Notes under the pieces: generated by a model
What the model was told of the DNA's origin: nothing
What the model saw: the letters and a program-made list of their open reading frames with translations, nothing else
Databases searched by the model: none
Part shown: one piece after another, positions 26,324 through 35,865 of the stretch
How positions within the stretch are numbered: position 1 is the first letter of the stretch
How the letters are laid out: the number at the start of each line of letters is the position of its first letter
Position numbers and translations under genes: made by a program
NCBI GenBank assembly: GCA_943912855.1
Contig: CALTVC010000002.1
Coordinates: 124,001 to 188,000, forward strand
Length of the DNA: 64,000 bases
DNA from: an uncultured Flavobacterium sp.
GTDB lineage: Bacteria > Bacteroidota > Bacteroidia > Flavobacteriales > Flavobacteriaceae
Direction of reading: 5' to 3'

Positions 26324-27310
26324 TTAAATAGATACAATGTCGGATACTTTTATAAGCTCCTGATTGATCTGAGACTTACCTTTAACCGCAAGTTCCAGCG
26401 GGGTAAGTGTTATTTCGTCTTTAAGAACGCCCACCATGTAGTTTGATTTACCTTCAAGCAGTACCTCTACGGCTTTTACACCAAGCCTGCTGGCAAGTAC
26501 CCTATCAAAACAAGATGGTGAACCACCGCGCTGCATATGACCAAGGATAGAAACCCTTACATCATATTCCGGCATGTTCTCATCAAAGTATTCTTTAAGT
26601 TCAAATGCGCTTGTTCCTGTTTTTTCACCTTCGGCAATAACAACAATGCTAGATGATTTACCAGAAGCTTTACTACGCTTAAGCGACTCTACAAGCCTGT
26701 CTAAGCCCATATCCTCCTCCGGGATAAGAATCTCTTCTGCACCTGCACCAATACCAGCGTTAAGCGCTATGTGACCTGCATCTCTCCCCATAACTTCTAC
26801 AAAGAAAAGCCTGTTGTGTGAGCTGGCTGTATCGCGGATTTTGTCTATTACCTCAACTACAGTATTAAGAGCAGTATCATAACCAAGGGTAAAACTGGTA
26901 CCGTAAATATCGTTATCTATAGTACCCGGTATGCCTATTACAGGAAAGTCATATTCGGCATTAAAAATCAGTCCTCCGGTAAAGCTACCGTTACCGCCTA
27001 TTACCACAAAAGCATCTATGCCTTGTTTTACCAGGTTATCGTAAGCTTTCTTACGACCTTCAGGTGTCATAAACTCTTTAGAGCGGGCTGATTTAAGGAT
27101 AGTACCTCCTTTGTTTATAATGTTGTTTACACTGCGGGGGCCCATTTCCTTGAAGTCACCTTCAATCATTCCCTGGTACCCTCTGTAAATCCCCGTACAT
27201 TCGATATTATGATAGGCGCAGGTACGAACCACAGCCCTAATCGCGGCATTCATACCCGGTGAATCACCTCCGGAAGTAAGTACGCCTATTTTTTTCAATT
27301 TACGTGACAT
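26324..27310 (-). CDS. pfkA: 6-phosphofructokinase
   Basis: 328 residues, family size. Motifs in order: TSGGDSPGMNAAIR (12-25), the nucleotide loop GGNGS (105-109), PGTIDND (catalytic Asp), MGRDAGHIAL, and GHMQRGGSP. The Gly after the loop Asx (G108) is the residue that marks ATP-type enzymes over pyrophosphate-type ones. Position 107 is Asn (codon AAC on the minus strand), where the E. coli enzyme has Asp103, a Mg-ATP ligand. The enzyme makes fructose-1,6-bisphosphate. First gene of pfkA-gapA. Confidence 0.93.
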   Translation of the reverse strand: MSRKLKKIGVLTSGGDSPGMNAAIRAVVRTCAYHNIECTGIYRGYQGMIEGDFKEMGPRSVNNIINKGGTILKSARSKEFMTPEGRKKAYDNLVKQGIDAFVVIGGNGSFTGGLIFNAEYDFPVIGIPGTIDNDIYGTSFTLGYDTALNTVVEVIDKIRDTASSHNRLFFVEVMGRDAGHIALNAGIGAGAEEILIPEEDMGLDRLVESLKRSKASGKSSSIVVIAEGEKTGTSAFELKEYFDENMPEYDVRVSILGHMQRGGSPSCFDRVLASRLGVKAVEVLLEGKSNYMVGVLKDEITLTPLELAVKGKSQINQELIKVSDIVSI

Positions 27311-27444
27311 TTTTCAGTATTTGATTGTAAAATTAGCAAATTAATATAATTTCTTTATTTAGTTTTGACTTATATTATAAAGTCTTCAGATTTTCAATCG
27401 TTTTCGTTAATAAGTTTTTTTGCTTTGTATGTTAAATTGAAATT

Positions 27445-27483
27445 AAAAAGCAGGCAATTCTTCAAAAAAATGCCTGCTTTTTT
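27445..27483. terminator. Terminator of tamB
   Basis: GCAGGCA (27450-27456) and complement (27471-27477) within A-run/T-run flanks and a 14-base loop; on the minus strand it lies 36 bases after the tamB stop. Confidence 0.75.
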
Positions 27484-27518
27484 CTATATAATAAAATTAT
27501 TGAAGTAGCAACTAGCTA

Positions 27519-30500
27519 TTAACCATTGTCAGGGTCGGGTGTATTTCGCCTGTCTTCATCCGTACCTGTCTTTTTCCTGTTCTTGTCTTCAAAACGAATA
27601 AAATCAGGAATGTCATTATCAGGGATGTCATTCTGGTTATTATTACTATTGTCTTTCTTCACCTCAGTTTTCCGGAACATTTTTACAAGAAGCTCATTAA
27701 AAGTGTCAAAATCCACCTCATACGTAAGTCCTACACCTTGCGTATAACCAATACCTTCACCAAGGAAGTTAATATCATTTTCACGATTAAACACACGGGC
27801 ATTAAGTGTACCGGGTTCGTTAATACGCATTTTTATTTCTATGTTACCTACAATTGAACTCTCGTTTACACCACCTACAGGTACCCCTACCTGTCCGTTA
27901 ATAGATATGCGGTCATTGATCTGCGATGAAAGCGTTAAACCGATTTGCGAATTGGTATCTGCATACGGATTACGGGTCTGAGGCACGTAGTTCACCCCCA
28001 CATTTACCTTACCGCTACCATCTGAAAGCAAATCATTTACAATACTGCTTGCACGTTCAAAAAAGCTACCATACACCGCCGTATTAGCATTTGTAGGACT
28101 AATAAAACTTCCGCTAGCCAATAAAGCAAGTGCCTGATTTTTTCGGGTTTCACTATCACTCAACTTATAATCAAGGTCACTTTTCAGCACAGAACTCACC
28201 CCAGGGAAGTTAATGGCAAAATCAGGTTCAGGATTAGTAAGACTACCTTGTAGTGATATTACCACCTCTGTTTGTATAGGTCGGCTAAAACTACTGTTAT
28301 CTAATAGTACCGATGGGTTAGCTGTGGTTTTATACACAGCATCCAGATTAAGCCTGGCACGCGTAGGGTCACCTTCCCAGGTAATGGTACCGCCGTTTTT
28401 CACTATGAATTTTTTATCGAGCAAACCACCATACCTAAAGAAATATTCACCCTTTTGCACCTGATAATCTCCGTACATACTGAATTTACCCAACGTATTT
28501 ATGTTCAGCAACATATTGCCGTATCCGGTGGAAGAAAGACTATGCCCCGTGTTCTTATCAATTATTACCTCTATGTGCGCATCAGGGGTTACACTAAAGT
28601 CAAAATTCATTTCAAGCCCTTTAAACCTAGGCTTGTCTACCGCCGCAACAGTTCCCTTTTGTTTATTTTCCTTTTCAGCAGGACTTAGGAAGTGAATAAA
28701 TCCGGCTGTAGTAAGACTGGTAGCTCCTACATTACTCATAGGTATCTTAAAGTCGGTCCCAGGCATGGATGTAGCATCAGCATTTATTACCAATGCCGTT
28801 GTAGGCCCTTTTATAGAGGCATTACCTTTTATAAAAGCCCGACCGTAATAGAGTGCCTCATCCGATTCTTCGGTATCGAGCACCAAAATATTATTAGACT
28901 CCATAGAGAGGTCTAACTGCCAGTTCTTAAACATTTCGTGTTTTACAACACCTTGTAAGGAAGCCTTGGTTTTAAACCTGGTATCTGTTAGCCCTATGCT
29001 ACCGAAAATGATTTTATCCTCAGTAAGGTTTACAATAGAGTTTTCATCAAAGTTATAATCGGTATTCAGGTAACCTACCTTTACTCCTCCTCCTTTTACA
29101 TAGAGTACACCATCTACTTCGGGATTTCTTACATTACCCACAATGGCGGCACGACCCGAAGCACGTCCCCTGATTTCAGGGAAAATATTTTTTAGGAAAG
29201 CCGTGAGCGGACTTATATCAAAGTTTGTAAAAATAGCATCCAGCGACAATAACGTTTGTTTGTTAACCACCTCTATATTACCATAGGTAGAAAATGTTTC
29301 GTTACCATCTCTGGCTATGTTTCCGTTTACGTTAAACTTCCTGAACGATTTATCTCCGGTAACCTGCAGATTAAGGTCGCCCAGCGCATACTTGTTTATA
29401 CGAAGCGTGTCTACGGTAATAGATGCTGCCGGCTCAAACACATTTCGGTTTTGTTTAAGACTTACCTCACCGTTTAGCCTTCCGCCAAAACTAATACTGT
29501 CCAGGCTAGGTGTCATCTTATTAATATCTACATCATCAAATGCAAGATGAAGATCTTTATACGTGCTATCCCTTACAGCGCCTTTAAGCTCTACACGCTG
29601 GTTGTTGTGCGACAGGCTAAGGTTATCTATAACGAAGTCATTTATCTTGCGTTTAAACACAATTTTGTTGTTCTGCTGGTCGGCTTCATTTATGTACCAC
29701 ATAAAGTCTTTAAAGCTCACCTCAGATTTCTTGAAACCCACAACAGAGTTGTGTTCCTTATCTATAGTATGGTACAGGTTAAGATTATAGTTATCTTTGT
29801 TCTTGTTACCTCCCTTAAATTCTGAACGTACATAAAGCGTATCGTTTCGCGTAATATTTAGCAGGTTAAAATCCGAAACCTTGTAGTTCTTCACCCGCAT
29901 GCTGTCTATACTTACATAGGTATTATAAAGCGGGTTCTTATTATTTACATCAATTTTTACATTGGTAAAATTATTACCGTATGCTTCTATGTCGGGCGAG
30001 TTAAACGCTAGCACAAACTCGTTCTTATCGGCATTTACCTTACCCCTAAGCCTTGTTTCTTTACTTACCGAAATATCAGGCAATACAATGTCTACAATCT
30101 TATTATAGATGGTAAGGTCATAATCCAGGTACTGCCCTTTCTTAACCTTATACGGCGAATAGTTAGCGTACAGGCTACCCAATCCGTTTTCAAATATCTT
30201 AGGCACCTGGTTTACGTCAAACTTCCCCGTAACACGCCCCTCAATAATTTCTTGGGAGTTTATGGTAATGGTACGCTCATTATCATCATCAAAAGATGAT
30301 GATATATAAAAGTCCTCAAAGTAATAGTTATCACGGCTGTTCTGGTACGAAAGCCTTGAAATTTGAAGTGTACCCGCAATGTCATTCAGGTTATTACCCG
30401 ATGCTTCAAACAACAAATCACCCTTAAATATGGAAAGAGTATCTTTTTTCATTATCCTCAAACGCGCAAGATCAGCATAATCCACCTGCGCATGGAAATC

Positions 30501-32051
30501 GTAGTTTTTACGGTACTTGCTCATATCTACAAGTCCGTCAAAACTCATAAGGAGGTTAGGGTCGTTACTGTTCATACGACCTTTAAAGTATGGCCACTTA
30601 AACAATCCGTCTACCGTAATGTTTTTATAGTTATAACCATTATAAGCAAATCCTGTAACATTACCCTTAACTGTAGTATTAAGCGATTCTTTCCTGAAGC
30701 CTTTACCATTAACATCAAGATGCATGGTAGCAAGACCTACTGTTTTGATTTCGGCAATGGCCCCTACATTAAACGCCTCAAGGTCTATGATTCCTTTATA
30801 GGCTGCATCGTTTGGTTTGTTGAAGTTTTTAATATCAAGGTCGGCAGTAACTTCACCCAGTTCGCTCATAACGTACATCTGGGTTTTTAGATCTTGTTTG
30901 GTCAGTACAATATGCCCGGTAATATCTACGCGACCAAACTTCTGTAACACCTCCGGAAGACTTTTCCCCAGTATTCTTGGCATTATGGTACGCAGGTTAG
31001 TATACTGCGCGGTAATGTTACTAAAATTACCATCCATATAAAACCCGGGGCCGGTTTTACCAAACAGGTGCTGGAAATTTACTGTACCCGTCATCTCCGT
31101 ACCTTTATCATCCAGCAACTTCAGGTTATGAAGTACAAAGTTGTTCATAGGCCCCGTAAGGGTTGTAGACAGGTAATATTTTTGGTTTTTACCAAATTCA
31201 GGATAAAAAAGGTTCAGTTCGTTACTGCTCACGGTGGCGCGCTCTACATCAAAATCAAAACGGACTTTATTTACAAAATCGCGCATGTCCTGTTTTTTGT
31301 ACGTAAGCTTTACATTTCCTTTAAGCTCTGATTCTGCTGTTTTCAGTTCGGCATTTTTAAGGATAATGTTGGTTTTAGTATACGTAAACCCAGCAGAAAG
31401 ATTATCTACAAAAAGTCCGTGATGGTCACTAAGGGTAAGCTTTTTTATATCACCCGTAATATCCGGACCTTTAATGTAAAAGTCTTTTACATGACCTGAA
31501 AGCTTTTTAAAATCAAGTACCCGATGCGTAACGGCATTTTCATTAGTAAGACGAAACCTTCCGCCCGCTACATACAAATTACCTACATGCATCCTGAACT
31601 TACCTGTACCCGGCTTTCCGTCATCAAAAGATTTAATGAAAACGTCAAGGCTGCTCATATCTTCGCCTTTGTAGGTTTTCATGTGTACGTTAAGGCTCTG
31701 GGCTGTAAGCTTACCAAAGTACAAACGGGTTTTGGCAAGTTGCTTAAAACTAAGAATATTCGTTTTAATGTAATCGGCGCTGGCAAGCGTATCGTTATGG
31801 TGGTCCATTATAAGTACATCTTTAAGCTTAACGCCCCCAAAGATGTTAATGGCTACCTTATCTATATAAATATGGGTTTTAAACTCCTGATTTAGTTTGT
31901 CTGTAGCATAGTGCGCTATCTGGGTTTGCACATACGGAATTTGCAAAGCAATAGCCACACTTATAAGAAACAACAAAAGCCCCAGCAAAGTGCGGAGCGC
32001 TATTTTTCTAATTTTTTTGAAACGGCTATTTGTCTTAACTTTGTCTTCCAA
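27519..32051 (-). CDS. tamB: TamB-like translocation/assembly and lipid-bridge protein
   Basis: 1510 residues from TTG 32051. One N-terminal transmembrane segment (about 18-40) anchors a very long beta-strand-rich periplasmic rod and the C-terminal DUF490/TamB domain (about 1100-1470), ending in an acidic/Asn-rich tail. AsmA/TamB-family proteins span the periplasm and carry phospholipids or aid outer-membrane protein insertion. An earlier in-frame TTG at 32078 is part of a TACTTTTG promoter box and no ATG occurs near the N-terminus, so TTG 32051 is my choice. It is divergent from tsaD, an arrangement usual in Flavobacteria. Confidence 0.85.
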   Translation of the reverse strand: MEDKVKTNSRFKKIRKIALRTLLGLLLFLISVAIALQIPYVQTQIAHYATDKLNQEFKTHIYIDKVAINIFGGVKLKDVLIMDHHNDTLASADYIKTNILSFKQLAKTRLYFGKLTAQSLNVHMKTYKGEDMSSLDVFIKSFDDGKPGTGKFRMHVGNLYVAGGRFRLTNENAVTHRVLDFKKLSGHVKDFYIKGPDITGDIKKLTLSDHHGLFVDNLSAGFTYTKTNIILKNAELKTAESELKGNVKLTYKKQDMRDFVNKVRFDFDVERATVSSNELNLFYPEFGKNQKYYLSTTLTGPMNNFVLHNLKLLDDKGTEMTGTVNFQHLFGKTGPGFYMDGNFSNITAQYTNLRTIMPRILGKSLPEVLQKFGRVDITGHIVLTKQDLKTQMYVMSELGEVTADLDIKNFNKPNDAAYKGIIDLEAFNVGAIAEIKTVGLATMHLDVNGKGFRKESLNTTVKGNVTGFAYNGYNYKNITVDGLFKWPYFKGRMNSNDPNLLMSFDGLVDMSKYRKNYDFHAQVDYADLARLRIMKKDTLSIFKGDLLFEASGNNLNDIAGTLQISRLSYQNSRDNYYFEDFYISSSFDDDNERTITINSQEIIEGRVTGKFDVNQVPKIFENGLGSLYANYSPYKVKKGQYLDYDLTIYNKIVDIVLPDISVSKETRLRGKVNADKNEFVLAFNSPDIEAYGNNFTNVKIDVNNKNPLYNTYVSIDSMRVKNYKVSDFNLLNITRNDTLYVRSEFKGGNKNKDNYNLNLYHTIDKEHNSVVGFKKSEVSFKDFMWYINEADQQNNKIVFKRKINDFVIDNLSLSHNNQRVELKGAVRDSTYKDLHLAFDDVDINKMTPSLDSISFGGRLNGEVSLKQNRNVFEPAASITVDTLRINKYALGDLNLQVTGDKSFRKFNVNGNIARDGNETFSTYGNIEVVNKQTLLSLDAIFTNFDISPLTAFLKNIFPEIRGRASGRAAIVGNVRNPEVDGVLYVKGGGVKVGYLNTDYNFDENSIVNLTEDKIIFGSIGLTDTRFKTKASLQGVVKHEMFKNWQLDLSMESNNILVLDTEESDEALYYGRAFIKGNASIKGPTTALVINADATSMPGTDFKIPMSNVGATSLTTAGFIHFLSPAEKENKQKGTVAAVDKPRFKGLEMNFDFSVTPDAHIEVIIDKNTGHSLSSTGYGNMLLNINTLGKFSMYGDYQVQKGEYFFRYGGLLDKKFIVKNGGTITWEGDPTRARLNLDAVYKTTANPSVLLDNSSFSRPIQTEVVISLQGSLTNPEPDFAINFPGVSSVLKSDLDYKLSDSETRKNQALALLASGSFISPTNANTAVYGSFFERASSIVNDLLSDGSGKVNVGVNYVPQTRNPYADTNSQIGLTLSSQINDRISINGQVGVPVGGVNESSIVGNIEIKMRINEPGTLNARVFNRENDINFLGEGIGYTQGVGLTYEVDFDTFNELLVKMFRKTEVKKDNSNNNQNDIPDNDIPDFIRFEDKNRKKTGTDEDRRNTPDPDNG

Positions 32052-32075
32052 AATGCTTCGTGTCCCCGTTAGTGG

Positions 32076-32083
32076 CAAAAGTA
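32076..32083 (-). promoter_or_regulatory. -7 promoter box of tamB
   Basis: Minus strand TACTTTTG, full match to TAnnTTTG, 24 bases before TTG 32051. The trinucleotide at 32076-32078 is an in-frame TTG. Confidence 0.5.
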
Positions 32084-32148
32084 GGAATTTTTACAGTTGG
32101 TTAACGTGCTTTAACCCTTTTTTATAAACTCAAAATCTGTACCGCTTT

Positions 32149-33171
32149 ATGGCTGAAAAAGCCTCATACATACTGGCAATAGAGAGTTCTTGCGACGACA
32201 CCGCCGCCGCTGTATTACTAAACGACAAAGTACTTAGTAATGTTGTGGCGCGCCAGCAGGTTCATGAAGAATACGGAGGTGTGGTACCTGAACTTGCCAG
32301 CCGTGCCCATCAGCAGAACATAGTACCTGTTGTAGATGTAGCTCTTAGCAAAGCAGGGATAGACAAAAACCAACTCTGCGCAGTGGCTTTTACACAAGGC
32401 CCAGGACTTATGGGTAGTCTGCTTGTAGGCACTTCATTTGCAAAATCGCTTGCTATGGCGCTAAATGTTCCGCTTATAGCAGTGAACCATATGCAGGCAC
32501 ACATACTTGCCCATTTTATAGCCGAAGATGGTTTTGATAAGCCTACCTTCCCGTTCCTTGCCATGACCATAAGTGGCGGGCATACGCAGATAGTACGCGT
32601 AGACAGCTATTTCAGCATGGAGGTTATTGGCGAAACTACCGATGATGCCGTGGGTGAAGCATTTGATAAAAGTGCCAAAATACTGGGACTGCCGTATCCG
32701 GGCGGGCCACTGATAGATAAATATGCACAGACGGGTAACCCTAAGGCATTTCCGTTTACTAAACCAAAAGTACCGGAACTTAACTTTAGTTTTAGCGGAC
32801 TAAAAACACAGATACTCTATTTCGTCCAGAAAAATTTAGAAAAAGACCCCGATTTTGTGAAAAACAACATGGAAGATATTTGTGCTTCTATTCAGTATAC
32901 CATTATCAACATACTTATGGATAAACTGAAAATGGCGGTTAAAGAAACCGGCATTACCCAGGTAGCCATAGGTGGAGGAGTTTCGGCAAACAGTGGCATA
33001 CGCAATACGCTGAAAGCAACCGAGAAAAAATACGGTTGGAAAACCTATATACCTAAATTTGAATACACTACAGATAATGCCGCTATGATTGGCATTGTAG
33101 GGTATCATAAATATTTAGAACAGCAGTTTAACGACCAGAGTGTAACCAGCAAAGCCCGTATAGAACTATAA
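32149..33171 (+). CDS. tsaD: tRNA N6-adenosine threonylcarbamoyltransferase
   Basis: 340 residues. N-terminal ASKHA loop IESSCDDTAA (11-20), metal-binding NHMQAH with H114 and H118, SGGHTQ, and a C-terminal GGVSANSGIR. It transfers threonylcarbamoyl to A37 of ANN-decoding tRNAs with TsaB/TsaE, which are not in this window. The stop overlaps the rsmE start by one base (TAATG), so translation is coupled. Confidence 0.96.
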   Translation: MAEKASYILAIESSCDDTAAAVLLNDKVLSNVVARQQVHEEYGGVVPELASRAHQQNIVPVVDVALSKAGIDKNQLCAVAFTQGPGLMGSLLVGTSFAKSLAMALNVPLIAVNHMQAHILAHFIAEDGFDKPTFPFLAMTISGGHTQIVRVDSYFSMEVIGETTDDAVGEAFDKSAKILGLPYPGGPLIDKYAQTGNPKAFPFTKPKVPELNFSFSGLKTQILYFVQKNLEKDPDFVKNNMEDICASIQYTIINILMDKLKMAVKETGITQVAIGGGVSANSGIRNTLKATEKKYGWKTYIPKFEYTTDNAAMIGIVGYHKYLEQQFNDQSVTSKARIEL

Positions 33172-33875
33172 TGCAGTTATTCTTCGCACCAGACATTAAC
33201 CCGGAAGACAAAAGTTTTGTTTTCGATAAGGAAGAGAGTCGTCATATTGTAAAGGTACTCCGAAAAAAGGAAGGCGACAGCATTTACATTACTAACGGTA
33301 AGGGCTGGCTGTTTACGTCTACAGTTACCTTTGCTACTGAAAAGCGTTGTGAGGTAGCGTTGGCTTCAGCAACATATACCGAACCCATGCCCTACCAGCT
33401 GCACCTGGCTGTAGCGCCTACTAAAATGAACGATCGCTACGAGTGGTTCCTGGAAAAGGCCGTGGAAATAGGCATTAGCGAAATCACACCCATAATCTGC
33501 GAGCACAGCGAGCGCACGGTTTTTAAAGCCGACCGTTTTGAGAAAATCATACAAAGCGCCATGAAGCAATCACTGCAATACCATATGCCGGTACTGCACG
33601 AACCCATAGCGTTTAATCAGTTTGTAAAACAACAGCGCGCTGGTAAACTGTTTATAGCCCACTGCGAGGAAACCGATAAAAAACTCCTTAAAACAGAACT
33701 TGCTCCCAAGGAAACCCAAACCATACTCATAGGCCCCGAAGGTGATTTCTCTACCAAAGAAATTGAGTTGGCATTAGGACTTGGTTATGTTCCTGCATCT
33801 TTAGGCAACACCCGCCTGCGTACCGAAACTGCCGCCGTGGTAGCTGCGCATAGTGTAGCTTTTGTTAATGAGTAA
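33171..33875 (+). CDS. rsmE: 16S rRNA (uracil1498-N3)-methyltransferase
   Basis: 234 residues. An N-terminal PUA-like part with SRHIVKVLRKKEGD, then a SPOUT methyltransferase knot with IGPEGDFSTKEIELA and the SAM-loop LGNTRLRTETA. It methylates U1498 of 16S rRNA using SAM. It overlaps tsaD by one base and is followed by the DUF4159 gene in the same direction. Confidence 0.95.
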   Translation: MQLFFAPDINPEDKSFVFDKEESRHIVKVLRKKEGDSIYITNGKGWLFTSTVTFATEKRCEVALASATYTEPMPYQLHLAVAPTKMNDRYEWFLEKAVEIGISEITPIICEHSERTVFKADRFEKIIQSAMKQSLQYHMPVLHEPIAFNQFVKQQRAGKLFIAHCEETDKKLLKTELAPKETQTILIGPEGDFSTKEIELALGLGYVPASLGNTRLRTETAAVVAAHSVAFVNE

Positions 33876-33930
33876 CGAAATAACTGTTTTCGGTTTTCGT
33901 TTGCTATATTTACCCCTGAAGAAAGTAAAC

Positions 33931-34569
33931 ATGAAAAAACTCCTATATATACTCCTTGCCTTACCTCTATTTACTTCGGCACAGGAAATCGCTGTTTTAA
34001 AATACTCGGGTGGTGGCGACTGGTACGGTAACCCTACCGCACTGCCTAACCTGGCTAAATTCTGTAACCAGAACATTGGCACTAAACTAAATCCTAAAAC
34101 AGCCGTAGTTGAAGCCGGGAGCCCTGACCTGCTTTCATATCCGTTTGTACACATGACAGGGCATGGTAACGTGGTGTTTAGCGACAATGATATTACCAAC
34201 CTGCACAATTACTTAACATCTGGTGGCTTCCTTCATATAGATGACAATTACGGTATGGACCAATACATCCGCCGTGAAATAAAACGTATTTTCCCTGAGA
34301 AAGAATTGGTTCGCGTACCTGTTAACCACGAGATTTTTAAAGGCCCTTTCGCGTTTCCGCAGGGATTGCCTAAAATACACGAACACGACGGCAAAGCTCC
34401 TGATGGTTGGGGTATTTTCGTAGAAGGCAGACTCGTACTACTATATACCCACGAAACAGACCTTGGCGACGGTTGGGAAGACCCCGAAGTACACAACGAC
34501 CCTGCAGATGTACGCACTAAAGCCCTTAAAATGGGAGCAAACATAGTTAATTACGCGTTTAAGTTTTAG
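33931..34569 (+). CDS. DUF4159 domain secreted protein
   Basis: 212 residues from ATG 33931, a short signal peptide (1-17, ending SAQ). DUF4159 spans the rest, with FVHMTGHGNVVFSD, GGFLHIDDNYG and PVNHEIFKGP, a fold related to class I glutamine-amidotransferase-like/VWA-linked domains. Bacteroidota place it with MoxR/BatA-type genes; here it follows rsmE. ATG 33931 is chosen because an upstream start would put about 23 residues before a normal signal peptide. Function unknown. Confidence 0.8.
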   Translation: MKKLLYILLALPLFTSAQEIAVLKYSGGGDWYGNPTALPNLAKFCNQNIGTKLNPKTAVVEAGSPDLLSYPFVHMTGHGNVVFSDNDITNLHNYLTSGGFLHIDDNYGMDQYIRREIKRIFPEKELVRVPVNHEIFKGPFAFPQGLPKIHEHDGKAPDGWGIFVEGRLVLLYTHETDLGDGWEDPEVHNDPADVRTKALKMGANIVNYAFKF

Positions 34570-34679
34570 TGGATTTGTTTATTTGTGTATGCGTTAATAT
34601 GTCCATTGACAATTTATCAAATGGTCATTTTGGGCTGATTAACAAGTTATTTCACCATTAAACTAATTAACAAATCCAC
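34569..34679. repeat. Degenerate AT-rich inverted repeat after DUF4159
   Basis: GTGGATTTGTT (34569-34579) is mirrored by its complement at 34669-34679, with further weak symmetry inside (CCATTGA and TCAAATGG around 34603-34624). It begins at the stop codon and probably acts as a terminator-like fold. The rest of the 210-base gap holds a small TAAAGC/GCTTTA hairpin (34715-34731). Confidence 0.45.
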
Positions 34680-34780
34680 GGATCAACAAATTAACACAAT
34701 TCATAATCTTATATTAAAGCCCGTAGCTTTAGTAAAAATTTTCATACTTTCGGGTTACTAAAAACCTTACAATTTAACCC

Positions 34781-35863
34781 ATGGTAACCAGTAAAACCAT
34801 TGCAAATGGCCTATTAAGGGCTGTCGCAATCTTAGCCGGCGTATTTATTTTACTTATGTTTTTATACAGCATACAAACAGTGCTAATATACCTGTTTGTA
34901 GCATTATTGCTTAGTTTGGTTGCACATCCTATAACCAAATTTTTAGAAACCAAATTAAAGTTCCCGCACATACTTGCTGTGGTGGTTACACTGGTATTTT
35001 TTATATCTCTGCTTGCAGGCTTCATTATGATGTTTGTACCGCTGATTGTTACACAAAGTGAAAACCTTTCTTTACTGGATACCAATAAACTTGAAGCCGA
35101 CTTTAATCACCTCATTACCCAGATAAACGATTACTTTGGTATAGATACCCAAAAGATGATCAAGGAGTCTAAGCTGACTTCTAAGATAGATTTTAATTTT
35201 ATCCCTCTTATACTAAACTCATTGCTGGGCGCATTGAGCGGTTTCGGAATGGGTGTGGCATCGGTTATGTTCATTACGTTCTTCTTCCTGAAGGACAGAA
35301 AACTCTTTACCAAAAGCGCCAAAACCCTGCTACCCGACGAGCACGAGGAAAAAGTACTCAACTCTATTGATAAGATTAACCACATGCTAAGCCGTTATTT
35401 CATAGGGCTTATACTACAGATGTCGGTATTGTTTGTACTCTATCTTATAGTACTGCTTATTTTTGGGGTACAAAACGCTTTTGTAATTGCGCTGATTACC
35501 GCATTCCTGAACATCATACCATATATTGGCCCTATCATTTCAACCGCATTGGTAGTAGTACTTACCTTACTAGGACATATAGGACCTGACACACAGGACA
35601 CCATGTTCTCTACAACCCTATACGTTTTTATAGGCTACTGTGCTGCTCAGTTTGTAGACAACAACATAACATCACCGTTAATTTTTAGTAGTAGTACAAA
35701 TTCACATCCGTTAGAAATTTTCATTGTAGTTTTAATAAGTGGTTTTACCTTTGGCATCCTGGGGATGATCATAGCCATACCTATGTATACCACATTAAAA
35801 ATTGTGGCTAAAGAATTTTTTCCGGAAAACCCAGTTGTAAAAGTACTTACTAAAGACCTGTAA
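34781..35863 (+). CDS. AI-2E family transporter (PerM/YhhT-like)
   Basis: 360 residues with about seven to eight transmembrane helices: N-terminal pair (15-60), a long central hydrophilic part (100-145), then GVASVMFITFFFLKDRK and the conserved PYIGPIIS loop (about 245-252) with a GFTFGILGMIIAIP end. The family exports or admits small molecules, including sodium/proton antiport in some, and AI-2 in E. coli TqsA. Substrate unknown. The next gene starts 2 bases after its stop. Confidence 0.85.
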   Translation: MVTSKTIANGLLRAVAILAGVFILLMFLYSIQTVLIYLFVALLLSLVAHPITKFLETKLKFPHILAVVVTLVFFISLLAGFIMMFVPLIVTQSENLSLLDTNKLEADFNHLITQINDYFGIDTQKMIKESKLTSKIDFNFIPLILNSLLGALSGFGMGVASVMFITFFFLKDRKLFTKSAKTLLPDEHEEKVLNSIDKINHMLSRYFIGLILQMSVLFVLYLIVLLIFGVQNAFVIALITAFLNIIPYIGPIISTALVVVLTLLGHIGPDTQDTMFSTTLYVFIGYCAAQFVDNNITSPLIFSSSTNSHPLEIFIVVLISGFTFGILGMIIAIPMYTTLKIVAKEFFPENPVVKVLTKDL

Positions 35864-35865
35864 AT

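Noticed and set aside
32036..32043. TAACTTTG as promoter of tsaD
   Set aside because: It matches the -7 pattern but is 105 bases from the start and lies in the tamB coding strand region; a TTTG upstream is only 16 bases away. Too weak to list.
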